From Coniosporium tulheliwenetii (taxonomy: Eukaryota > Ascomycota > Dothideomycetes): a stretch of DNA of 64,000 bases. The position numbers and the translations under genes are program-made. Below the pieces are notes generated by a model. It was not told the DNA's origin. It saw only the letters and a list, made by a program, of their open reading frames with translations, and searched no databases. This document shows, one piece after another, positions 1 through 10,971 of this stretch. The stretch covers positions 1,116,001 through 1,180,000 of the forward strand of contig JAPDRP010000004.1 in the NCBI GenBank assembly GCA_030247845.1, read 5' to 3'. Numbering within the stretch: position 1 is the stretch's first letter; every line of letters starts with the position of its first letter.

Positions 1-1573
1 CCCTTTTTGTGCTTCATAGCTCGTGCAGATCAATCTTTCAGAATCAGTTGAACCTGCGAGAACTCCTGCTTGCTCCGCTTTGTTGGCGTTTTGAGTTTGT
101 GTTGTGCTGCTTGATAGTGATGGAATCGTATTGGTGGAATTTGTTGTTTGGGTGGTCGAAACGAAGTTGAAGTCTAATATGAGCATTACATGCATCTTAT
201 GTTACCTCTCTATCCCTGTTGTCTGGCGGTGAATTGTTATCATGATTCATGATAACCTACGTCAGAGCCGTCTCGCTTTAATAAGGCGCTGGTGAAAGAC
301 AGTTGAACTCTATACGACTCCTTAGCTGTTCCGTCGAGTCTCGTAGAGCCAGTTGATGAGTATTAACTTTTGAGGATAGTGCAAGCTCTCCGCCGGGGCT
401 ATGTCCCCGATACGACCCACCTGCTGTCCATCCGCGCCGCCTAAACATAGAGCTCATTGCTATCGCTGAATATAACCGGTCCTTGGTTGACCGTCCTCTC
501 CCTGTTCAGACGTCTTTTGATCCGACGGCGTGATCGCTTGTCCGCCGCGGGAGACAAGGGTCACTCCGCAGCGGGCCAAAAGTGCACGAGATACCCGCAA
601 GGCTGACACATTTTGCTCCACCTCGTGGCTCACCACTGGCTTCTCTTTAAAATGCCTCGATTGCAGAAGAGCCGCCGTAGCCACGCTTCTATGCACCCTA
701 TATGCACCCGTACCGTCAGGGCCGTTTACTGCGTCACACCTACTGTCTTCTTGCGGGGTCAGGCCAACCTGGAAGCTGCCAGAGATGGGACTGATAATGT
801 CCGCAAGTCTCATTCGTTCTCTGATACCTCTACTCTGCACGAGCAGAAACAATCTTCGCGCTAACGCTTAAACAAAGCGCTAGGCTTGAAACTCCACGTG
901 GTGCTTCTCCGCTACACGTCTGTTTGAGCCGGTAAAGAACCTCGTTCTCAGACGCCAAGGCTTCTCCGTTTAAGCTCGAGATACCTCAAGGCTTTAGGAC
1001 GAAACCGTTGTTAGTCCTGATGATGGCGCAGCCACAAAGAACTGTGGACTAACAACCGCTCGCAGTAGGTAGCCGTAAGGGACCCACAGCCGCTGCCAGA
1101 TCTTCGTCCGCAAAAGCCTGGTGGCTCTTTGTGTTACCCCAGATGCCCTGCATACAGCCAGGTTTGGCTCACGCAGGTCGATTCTGTCGGCAGGGCTCAA
1201 CACTTCGCCTCCTTCACCCCCTTCGACCCTTGTTTCACTGCTTGGAAGCCTGAGGTGTGCTCGACCCAAGCGCAGGGATTGGCTGCCGATCACTCCGACG
1301 TTCCGATCTATGCGTCTCAGACCTTCCATTCACACTCGACGTCACTTAAAACCCCCGACGAGCTCTACCTTCTGGATCAGTGAAGTCCAATCTGCACGGA
1401 CGAATGGCCCCGTCCCGAGGCCATTAGCTTCAAACACAGTCTACAGCATCTTTCTTTGCTTCCCGAGGTCCTCGTTGCGGGTGCGCTTGCGGCCCTTCTT
1501 TGACCCCTACTCTATCGAAAGCTAGGGGAACTTCAAGATCGCATATCATCCGCCCGTTACAAGACTAGACAAG
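1..1573. other. Intergenic region upstream of the GDE1-type gene
   Basis: No reading frame here has recognisable domains, splice structure or codon bias. The stretch next to position 1573 is presumably the promoter and 5' UTR of the downstream phosphodiesterase gene. The only motif noted is a CACGTG E-box at 895-900. Confidence 0.5.
895..900. promoter_or_regulatory. CACGTG E-box, candidate Pho4/NUC-1-type site
   Basis: A palindromic CACGTG flanked as cCACGTGg lies about 670 bp upstream of the GDE1 start codon. In yeast GDE1 is regulated by phosphate through Pho4, which binds CACGTG. The distance is large and a 6-mer can occur by chance, so this is only a candidate. Confidence 0.25.
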
Positions 1574-4500
1574 ATGAAGTTCGGCCAGAACCTCCCGCGT
1601 AACCAGGTGCCGGAGTGGGCGTCTTCTTACATCAACTACAAAGGCCTGAAGAAGCTGATCAAATCGGCCGCTGAAGCTGTCAAGCAGGGCGGAGATGCAG
1701 ATCTTGCAGGTACGTTACACCGATTGCGCTCAGATTGCCGAGTAGATCACTGATCACTCACAACCATCTAGAGTTCTTCTTCTCGCTCGATCGAAACCTC
1801 GAGGACGTCGACGGGTTCTACAACAAGAAGTACGCCGAGTCAGCTCGAAGGCTCAAACTTCTACGCGACAGATATGGCGCCGTTGGTGAGACACCTGAAG
1901 GGATGGATAAAGACGAGGTTGAAGATCTCATGGGGGCTCTGCTTGAACTACGGGGGCAGCTGAGGAAGCTACAATGGTACGGCGAGGTGAATCGACGAGG
2001 CTTTGTGAAGATTACGAAGAAGCTGGATAAGAAAGTCCCGAGAGCCTCCACCCAGCAACGCTACCTCGCAACCAAAGTCGATCCCAAACCCTTTGCGACC
2101 AATGCCCAGCTGTCGGAAGACATGAAAACGATCAACGAGTGGCTGTCAAATCTCAGCGACGTCAAAACATCAGACGACTCAAGCTCAGTACATTCAACGC
2201 AGAATATGAAGAGAGTGTCGTCTCGAACCATGTTGAACCTGCCGTCAGGTTTGTTGGATACACTCGATCAAGCCATCCGCAACGATGATGCGGCTATCCT
2301 AGCGAAGCTGCTTATGGAAGCGGACGGCAACGAAGACCGCTCCAGTCCGTCCTTTCAAAAGCTGCTCCTCAACCTGCTCCAACGGTCAATATCATGCAAA
2401 GCTAGAGACTGCATCGACAAGCTGCTCGGCGATATCAAGTCGCTCAACGAGGACGACGATATCAATCAACGCAACTGTATCCATAGACTCGTCATTGGCA
2501 TCGGTCGCTCAAAAGCAACAAGCAACCTGCAGAGCCATGGCCTACTACTTGCGCCGACTACTGACACAACCAACTTCCTTATGCCAGCTGAGTCGCCTAT
2601 GCTACTCGCGCCAACTTGCCAGATGACTGAGCAAGAGTCTTCCAACCTACTCACCAAGAACGACGAGTCCGTCAAACTGCTCACCTACCTGCTGGATACG
2701 CTGCGCCCTCATCAGAGATCAGCTCTCCAAGCACGTGACTCGTATGGCAGGCTCCCGTTGCACTATGCTGCACAATACGGTTTCGTTGTTATATGTCAAG
2801 AGGTCATTAGGCATATGCAAGACTGGGGACAGTTCGATGTTTCTCAAGGCATCGACTCGCCTACATGGCAGGATCTGGAAGGATACGCTCCGCTACACCT
2901 CAGTGTCATCGGAGGGCATCCGCTTACTACGAAGACGCTGCTTGAAGCGGAGAACTGGCAGGGCCAGTCGGACGACAAGATGAGCGTTCGCAAAAACATT
3001 TCCAAATCAGGTGCCGTTCTTGCCCTAGCAACAAAGTCCAATTCCACAGCTATCGTCAAACTGCTGGTGGAGGCCGGCGTCGACATTAACTATCAAGACG
3101 AGCAGGGCGAGACTGCTCTGCATGTAGCAGCGCGTTACGGATATGAGCAGTGCGCGAGGACCCTGCTCGAGGGCTCATCGAGTCAGAAAGCGGACATCGA
3201 CGTGCCGGAGAATACCTTCGGCTGGACGCCTTTGTTCATCGCTGCGGTCGACGGTCACTTACCGATTGTTGAGCTTCTGATTGAAGCTCAGGCTGATCTG
3301 GATAGAGCCGATCTCTCTGGCTGGACAGCAAAGGAACATGCTGCTTTGCGAGGCCACCTGGCCATCGCCGCCCTGCTTGCCAAGTACACATCGTCACCCG
3401 GCTCCCCTGTCACTGAGGCCTCGACTGCCTCTTCAGGGTCTCCACCAGGGGCGTCATCACTCGAAGAACGCCGGTCAAATGGCTTAGCCAGAGACAACGA
3501 TGCTGCCCCCGTAACTAAGCCTGTTAAAACCTTTGGACATCGATATCTCATCAAGGAAAGCATGGTCCTCGTCAGCTTGGGTTCTATGGACGTGCGGAAA
3601 AATACTGCGGCTGTGAAACTGGACAACATTCCGCTTGCAGATGCGCATGCCACTCAACTCGACACCGCCCTTTCTGTGGTTGTCTCCGCGACCGGCGCCA
3701 CCGGCGAACCCACCATCATCGATCTGCCGGTAGCCGAGAGCATCAGCACTGAGCCTATGACTTTCATGACCACGGATGTTTCGAAGGTCAAGCTTCTTTT
3801 CGATATCGTCCCTACTTATGCAGGCAACAAAGACCGGATCGTAGGTCGTGGCGTCGCCTTGCTAGCGAGTGTGAAACCTAACGTTGGCTCGAATCGTATG
3901 TCGTTGCAAGGAGACCTCAGCGTACCTATCGTAGCCGCCGAAACGCTCGATGTCATCGGATCTGTCAACTTTAATCTTTTGGTTATCACGCCGTTTACTC
4001 ATCCGAACATGTCCATTACGGAGAACCGCACGTATTGGAAGCGCGTGGCTTCGACTATGCTTATCGGTCATCGAGGTGAATCCGCTTTTGGTTCTATGTC
4101 CCCTGTACACTCCTAACTTCAGTGAAGGTTTGGGCAAAAACCAGGCTTCTCGCAAGTCTTTGCAGCTTGGCGAGAATACGATCCAGGTATGCCATGCATT
4201 TGCTTGCGGTCGGCAGTAGCAGTGCTAACCTGGACGTCAGTCATTCATTGCAGCTGCTAATCTAGGAGCGAACTACGTAGAGGTAAGACTGAAAAGCATC
4301 TGTTACTCGTGCTTTACTGACAGATTTCGCAGTTTGGTAAGAATCGGCACCGCCACGTCCAATGCTCGAGAATCTCATCTCAATAACTTGTAGATGTGCA
4401 ATTGACCAAGGATCACGTACCCGTAATCTACCACGACTTCCTCGTCAGCGAGACAGGGATCGACGCACCAGTCCACACACTGACACTGGAACAAGTTCGT

Positions 4501-5594
4501 GTTCCTCACCCCATCATCAGCGTCTCACTTTGCATACTGACTCGTGTCAAGTTCCTGCACGTCAGCGACAATCTAGGGCCACGTTCGATCTCCAGACCAC
4601 CGTCGCCAGACGAGATAGCAGGCCCCGATGACCCAGATGTCGGCAAGCCACACCACATTTTCCGACCGCGCGCATTCTCCTACTCAGTCGGCGAATCCAA
4701 GGCCGAGCAGAACTTGGACGTGACGGAGCGCATGAAGCACACACGCGATTTCAAGATGAAGGGATACAAGGCCAACAGCCGGGGCACCTTCATTCAGGCG
4801 CCCTTCACAACTCTAGAAGAGATGTTCGTGAAGCTTCCCGAGTCCGTCGGCTTCAATATCGAGATGAGTGCGCAGCCCTCACCCTTCTCACCCTTTTCCC
4901 GCCTCCGACCCCCTGCCCCTTCCCGTGCGAAAAGTCACGTGACTAACCTCAACCTTCAGAATACCCAATGCTCCACGAATCCCTCGAGCAGGAGATGGAC
5001 ACCTACGCTGTAGAGCTAAACTCCTTCGTCGACACCGTCCTCCGCAAAGTCTACGACCTCGGCGCAAAGCGCAACATCATCTTCAGCTCCTTCAACCCGG
5101 ACATCTGCCTGCTCCTCTCCTTCAAGCAGCCCAGCATCCCGATCCTCTTCCTCACAGACGCCGGCACCGCACCCGTCGGCGACGTGCGCGCCTCCAGCCT
5201 ACAGGAAGCGATCCGCTTCGCCTCGCGCTGGAACCTCCTCGGCGTCGTCAGCGCCGCGGAGCCCCTGGTCACGTGTCCGCGCCTCGTGAAGGTGGTCAAG
5301 GAGTCTGGCCTCGTGTGCGTGAGCTACGGAACGCTGAACAACGACCCCAAGAACGTTGCGGCGCAGGTGCGCGAGGGGATCGATGCCGTTATTGTCGATA
5401 GCGTGCTAGCTATCCGCAAGGGGCTTACGGGGCCGGACGCGAAGGCTGAGGCGGAGGCGCTGAGGGCGGAGAAGGAGGGGAAGGCCGGGGTCGGGAATGG
5501 GTTCGTGCATCCCAAGATTGTGGATACGGTTAATGGGGTGCCGATCTATGAGAATGGGACGTTGGGGGATGTTAATGGAGCGATTTTCTCGTAG
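1574..5594 (+). CDS. GDE1: Glycerophosphodiester phosphodiesterase, SPX-ankyrin-GDPD (GDE1-like)
   Basis: Predicted to hydrolyse glycerophosphocholine to choline and glycerol-3-phosphate in the cytosol, linking phospholipid turnover to phosphate supply. Eight exons read: 1574-1709, 1772-4075, 4128-4186, 4241-4282, 4333-4336, 4394-4494, 4552-4867, 4960-5594, giving 1198 residues, close to the yeast protein. Visible parts: an SPX domain starting MKFGQNLPRNQVPEW (about residues 1-175), ankyrin repeats (about 365-585), a C2-like linker, and a GDPD domain from about 808 with LIGHRG, the catalytic E-F-D-V motif and VIYHDF. All exon joins keep frame, and several introns have a CTAAC-like branch site. 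Exon 5 is only four bases (TTTG). NUC-2/PHO81 shares the architecture, but the intact GDPD motifs favour GDE1. The 3' end and following UTR switch to G-rich sequence. Confidence 0.92.
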
Positions 5595-6317
5595 GGAGCC
5601 TGGGGGAGGGGTTAACTGAGCGGGCGTTATGGTTATGGGACTTGTCAGACATGGAAGGGTTTTTGTTGTTCGGGAGTTCGGCATGGGCCGGCTGGCTGAG
5701 CGGCTGGCTGGCTCGTTAAGAGATGGGCGGGATCTGCTTCGCTTCAACATGCGAACTTAGCGATTCATTTTTTGGGTGTTTCAGGGATCCGGATGGGACT
5801 TGCTGGGTTCAATGTTGCGCTTAAGATTTAGATGGGCGAGCAGACTGAAGTCTTCGAAGACGATGGAGTTTTCGTATACCTTGCTGTTGGAGCTTTCTTG
5901 TTGGTACGAGTGACTTTAAAGCACCGTGGTCGAGGTCTAAGAAACTGACTATACGCTATTGCTAGTTGAAACTGTGAGAGATTTCCAGTTACGTGATAGT
6001 GAACACTAACCTCACCAACTTCGAAGCCAGTGTGATGGACGATTCAAACTATCTTTTGATTGCAGCTTTATGGTGTTTGCGTTCAACAACTTCGAGACTG
6101 CCTGACTCGTATGAGGCGCGGTGACAGCCTCTGCAGGAACCGCATGGAGGGAGGTACAATCAGTGTAGATAGAATCTGAAAAGGCGTAGGGCCTAAGCCC
6201 TCACATTATGTACTATCCAATCCCGCCACCTCAAACGGGCCTCTACATCGCGGCAACCGCCGTCTGCCTGTAGTACCTGAACGGCCGTCCTCCCCAGATG
6301 ATCTGTATAGTAGACGC
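5595..6317. other. Convergent intergenic region
   Basis: This lies between the stop codons of the GDE1-type gene and the chitin deacetylase gene. The first 130 bases are G-rich and continue the composition of the GDE1 3' end. No gene was recognised. Confidence 0.5.
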
Positions 6318-8588
6318 CTACAAGCACTGCCCGTACGCCTTCTGGCACCCCTTCTGGCAATCCCTTGAAAGGCTGTTACCGCACCTATTGCTCGCATTGC
6401 AGCACTTGCCAAACGTCGAGCCGCGGCAGGTCATACCCGCCGCAGCGCCACAGTTGCCATTCGTGCTGACCTTTGTCACCGTCGCCGGCGGCGTCGATGT
6501 GGCAGAGGGAGCCACCGAGCTAGCCCTTGTCGTTGCGGGCGCAGTCATGGCTGAAGAGCTAATTAGCGGCGAAGAGGAAGCAACGCTGCCCGAGCCGCCT
6601 ACCGAGCAAGACCCGAAGGCTGACTGGCAGCCTGTGCCGCAGTGGTCGGCCGTTGAGCCGCTGTCAAATCAATTAGCGATCACGGTCCACTGGGAATGCT
6701 GGGTGAGGGAGACTCACCACCACCCGTACTGCGAGCAGCAGTTCCCGAACGTAGAGCCTGAGCATGTCTGGCCCGTAGTGCCGCCGCACGAAGCGTCAGT
6801 GGAGACCTTATTAGTGCCTGCCGGTGGCGCAGATGAAGTGGAGGAGGGGCGGACGGAGGTGGGGACGGCCGAGCTGGCGCCGTTGGAGCTGCAGGTGCCG
6901 AAACCGGACTGGCACCCTGTGCCGCAGTGGTCGGTTGTTGAGCCGCTATCAGATATGTTAGCCCTGAACTCCACAGTATTGTGAGAGAGGATACGTACCA
7001 CCACCCGTACTGTGAGCAGCAGTTCCCGAACGTGGAGCCTGCGCACGTTTGGCCTGTCGTGCCGCTGCATGAGCCGTCAACGGAGACCTTGTTGGTGCTC
7101 GCCGGCGGCGCGGAGGAGCTAGGTGATGCGACGGTGGATGTGGGAGCGGCTGAGCTGCTGGCGCCGTTGGAACCGCAGTTGCCGAAGCCGGCCTGGCAGC
7201 CGGTACCGCAGTGGTCGGCTGTAGCACCGCTAGAGGTGATGTCAGCGAGCGTGCAAAGCTGGGAGTTACTGCATGATCTTACCACCACCCGTACTGGCTG
7301 CAGCAGTTGCCAAAGGCAGCTCCTAAGCAGGTCTGTCCGGTGGTGCCACCACAGGTTCCGTCCGTAGAGGCTTTGGTGGCACTCGCGGCAGGTGCGCTCG
7401 AGGTAGCGGACGAGGTTGGGCCTACGGACGAGCTGGCCGAGCTGATGACGCTGCCGCTGGAGGAGCGGTACCAGTTGGCTACGGGATCGCCGAGGCATTC
7501 TCCGACGGTGACCGCCCTGTAGCCTGCGTTGTACAGGGTGGAGAGCATGAACTCGGTCAGGTTGTAGGCCGTCTGGTAGTGGATGTCGTGAGCGATGGCT
7601 AGGAACTCATCAGCTCCGGGATTGCTGCCGCTCAGGGCCCCCGAGAACCTGTTCTTCGCGTTCTGCTGTAGCTCGGGGGTGACGTTGTTGTAGTCGTCGG
7701 TATCGAGGTCAAAATTGGTCACGTGGTACCCCAATTCCCTCATATCCGCCTCGCATCCAGAGGCAGCGGTGCAGCTTGAGTATGGAGGACGCATGTATGT
7801 AGGGAAGAAACCGAGGATGTTCCGCAGAGCCATCTCGTTCTTCCACATCTGGTTCTTGCGCTCCCACCGTGAGACAGCACTGAGGTCCTGATGACTCCAC
7901 GAGTGACTGGCAATTTGATGTCCTTCAGCATGCATACGCCTGATCATAGCCGCCCACGGGTTGGCAGCATTGTCGATCTGGCCCTTTCCAAGATTGTTTC
8001 CGGTGATGAAGAAGGAGGCCTTCGCGTTGTACCGTTTGAATACATCCAAGACATAGTCGGTATAGATGTACGGTCCGTCGTCGTAGGTTATAGCCACGGT
8101 GCCGGGGACTACGCAGTCAAAGACGCCCGCTCCACCATAAGGCACATTTCCGCTCAGAGTACGCGCAACAGTCGAAGTATTGGTGCCAGCTGGGACTGTG
8201 TTGGCATCGCAACCTGGGCCGTACAGGAATTGACAATCAGGAGCAGCGCAGTAATCCTTTCCTTGACCACACCAGCCCTACAAAGGTCTTAGCCCTCTTG
8301 ATTCAGCACGATTGTCGGAAGTCAACTTACAGCGCTCGAGCAGCAGTAGCCGGCAGCGCAAGTGCCAATATTCGCTCCGCATCGGCCCTCCGCATTTCCT
8401 CCCTGTCGAGCCTCCAGCCCAGCACGCTTCTCAAAAGACCCTTCGGCATGAACCGAACCCATAATATTTCTCGATTTGAGCTCGGCAACTGTCCTGCGTC
8501 CGAAGATTTGAGGCATGCCCTCGCTGCCGTGCGCTGCGATCAAGCCCGATAGAGCCGCGGAGGCCACGAGAACGGAGGGAAAATGCAT
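6318..8588 (-). CDS. Chitin deacetylase, CE4 domain with five CBM18 chitin-binding modules
   Basis: Secreted polysaccharide deacetylase predicted to convert chitin to chitosan at the cell wall. Exons on the minus strand: 8588-8331, 8277-7283, 7229-6999, 6945-6718, 6660-6318, giving 684 residues. The ATG at 8588 begins a clear signal peptide (MHFPSVLVASAALSGLIAAHG); a GTG 12 bases upstream is in frame but was not chosen. Order: one CBM18 (about 60-105), the CE4 domain with ITYDDGP (metal-binding Asp), SHSWSH (metal-binding His) and RPPYSSC, then four CBM18 modules in Ser/Thr/Ala-rich linkers, each with a G-x-T-C-x-G-S-T-F-G-x-CC pattern. Three of the C-terminal modules carry an intron at exactly the same place, inside a Cys codon. 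No frame disruption. The CE4 identity is firm; chitin specificity is inferred from the modules. Confidence 0.92.
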
Positions 8589-10014
8589 CTTGAAGATCAC
8601 ACTTGTTGATTCGTGGTTTTGATATTAAGATAGGTATAAGTATTTGAAGTGAAGTATTTAAGATAACTTGAGCAGCAGCAAATAGAAATATGACGTGCTG
8701 CTGACGACTGAAGGAGCGTAAACGAGTGATGCCGCCGTCAGTCAGAGCAGAAATGAACGAGTGCAAGAGGTCAATTAATATCAGCGAGAGACGCAGGAAA
8801 GAGGAGGGAGAGGAGTAGGGTTGCCATCCCGTATTTTCTACCCCATTGCAATACGAGAAGCGCGGCACGGGATCGTCCAGGGGCAGTGGAAGCTCGGAAG
8901 CGAAGGGCAAAGCGTCCCGGTGCACATCAAGCGGCTAGGACGCTTGCGAAACGAGGATTCCACACCAATCGCCTTACCTTGTCCTAAAACGGGCTCCAGG
9001 CAGCCGTGATAGGTTTGAGGTGTGGATAGCGTTAACTGCCGTCCCGGGCACTGGCCATGGCGAAGTCTTTGGCGTGCATCTGCGGGAGCTGAGCCCTGCA
9101 GATCTTGGCTCGAATTGCGGGAATAAGTCCCTCTTTCGAAACAGCGGCCGCTCGAGAGGACGCCATCTTCCAGAAGTGAAGCTCAGACGTGGTTCTTTGG
9201 GATTGGTATTGCAGTTGTCTGCACTCCGTATCAACCTGTACTGTCTGTAAGGTTCATTAGGATCCGATTTCCGGGGCCGAGGATACAACCGCTCAATACT
9301 GCTCATGCACGTTCAAAATGCTCATACACAGTCGTACGACACATGTTGTAGAGTTCTTCCATCGTGCGATCCGGTTACAGGCTAACAGTATTTCAGAGGT
9401 GCTGGTTGGTACGCCGGTCCCGAGGAAGTCGGACGAGGCTGCCAGAAAAAGCGAGTTGATGCGCGCAATGGGAGGTGGAGATTAAGCAGGGGATTTAGCG
9501 CCACTCCTTTAGAGCCGCGATGCCTTGGCACGGCTCCTATTTTTAAATTCTGCTAGGCGGTACGACAGTCCAAGGTAACGGTAAAGATAATCTGGATATC
9601 TTTCCAAGGCACCCTCAATGCGCATAGATTGAACCTTGTGGTTCTTCGACGCCGTACGAATAAGCTCGTTGCACAACGTCCACATGGTTGACGCCACGTT
9701 GACACGCAGATGCAGGGGGAAGCGGAACTCGTGCTTGATTCCTCGCGTGCAGTACAACGGCTCAACAGCACGATGACGCAGTCGGCTTTCCGGTCAAAGG
9801 ATTCCTCGACCCTCGGTAATTTCAGCTAAAGATGCGAGGACTACCTTTCCCGCTCAAAGTACCGAAAGAGGATCAGCTGTTCCTGTATTCATCGACCCGC
9901 AATGAATCCTACGGCCTCACAATCCTCCCTGGGATTACTCCATTCGCGTCCAATGCCCCCAGAACCCTCCATCTTCCAATGCTTGATACCCCCCGACGCA
10001 TGCCACACCCCGTC
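8589..10014. other. Intergenic region, nothing recognised
   Basis: This holds the promoter of the chitin deacetylase gene (8589 upward) and the 3' flank of the zinc-protein gene. The frames here are short and show no family resemblance. Confidence 0.4.
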
Positions 10015-10610
10015 TCATGCCCTCCGAATTTCCCACTTCAGATCCTTGATACTAACCTCCTCCCCCGCCTTCTCATCATAGTCAAACCACTCCCCCTCCG
10101 ACAAATCTATGCCCGAGAACTTCGTGTTCGACTCCAGCCCCGTAGCCAGCCAGTCCCCCTCCGACTTAAACTCCGTGAACTCAAGCCCCCGGCAGTCAAA
10201 CTCGATGATGTTGCGCCGCTGGGGCGGAGAGGAGTGAGGGTAGGTCGCGGGCGGGTTTCTGACGCTGGCGGAGTGCTCGCGTTTGCAGTTTTTGCAGCGC
10301 CAGACGAAGTTGGCTTCACCTCTGCTGCCGCTTTGCTCGTGGGATTCCTACGGTTGGTTGGCCTTAGCGCGAGGGGACAAAAACGGGTAGAATGGGGGCG
10401 CGCATACGAAGCGGCTGATGTTGACCCAGTTTGGGTGGGTCTCGCGGCAGGAGGTGCACTGGACGCGGAAGGTGTAGTAGAAGGGGTTGGCTTCGGTGTC
10501 GTCTGGTCGGAGGTCTGTTACGCTGCGGGAAGAAACTGTCAGCTTTGTTTTTGGTCAGTGCCGAGTGAGGCATACCCGTTAAGCTCAGCTGTCAATGTCA
10601 ATGCCAGCAT
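10015..10610 (-). CDS. CXXC-motif zinc-binding protein, DUF866 / C1orf123 (CZIB) family
   Basis: Small conserved eukaryotic cytosolic protein of poorly known function. Exons 10610-10576, 10522-10408 and 10347-10015 give 160 residues, the same length as the human protein. It starts MLALTLTAELNGVTDLRPDD and contains two CxxC pairs (CTSC and CKNC, presumed zinc ligands). It ends with the family-typical EWFDYDEKAG region. Both introns (53 and 60 nt) keep frame. The 3' third is G-rich on the coding strand and the 5' two thirds C-rich. It is divergent from the PPR gene, with about 360 bp between start codons. Confidence 0.92.
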
Positions 10611-10971
10611 CTTTCGTGGTTGACAGGTGGAGCTTCAATGCGCGTGGTGGGGAGCTCGATGGTGGGGTGTCACCATGTTTCTCCAATGCTTGGCAGTTTT
10701 GCACTGCGGACGTCGGGTCATCGAGCTTCCAAGACGACATGCGGTGACAATTTGCAACACCACCCTGTTAACCACCTGCGCAAGCTCTTGGATACGTCTG
10801 CAATAGCTTTGTTACCGCGCTAGGTTGATTCTCAGAGTAATTGACCGCTGCAATTGTGTCCTTACCGCAAACGACCGACCTGCGGAGCTCCGGAGCACCT
10901 CTCCTAGAGGGACCTCCCAAAGGCATCAGCGGCCTCTTCACACATATCCGGCCCAGTATGCAGCGATAACA
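10611..10971. promoter_or_regulatory. Divergent promoter region between the zinc-protein and PPR genes
   Basis: The 361 bp between the two divergent ATGs must hold both promoters. No clear TATA box or known operator was seen. Confidence 0.4.

Noticed and set aside
6298..7367. Plus-strand open frames with repeated sequence
   Set aside because: They are antisense to the CBM18 repeats of the chitin deacetylase; the repetition is inherited from the modules.
9832..10623. Open frame of 263 codons on the plus strand over the zinc-protein gene
   Set aside because: It is the antisense shadow of the CZIB-family gene, which has a full-length family match, correct introns and the exact expected length on the minus strand.
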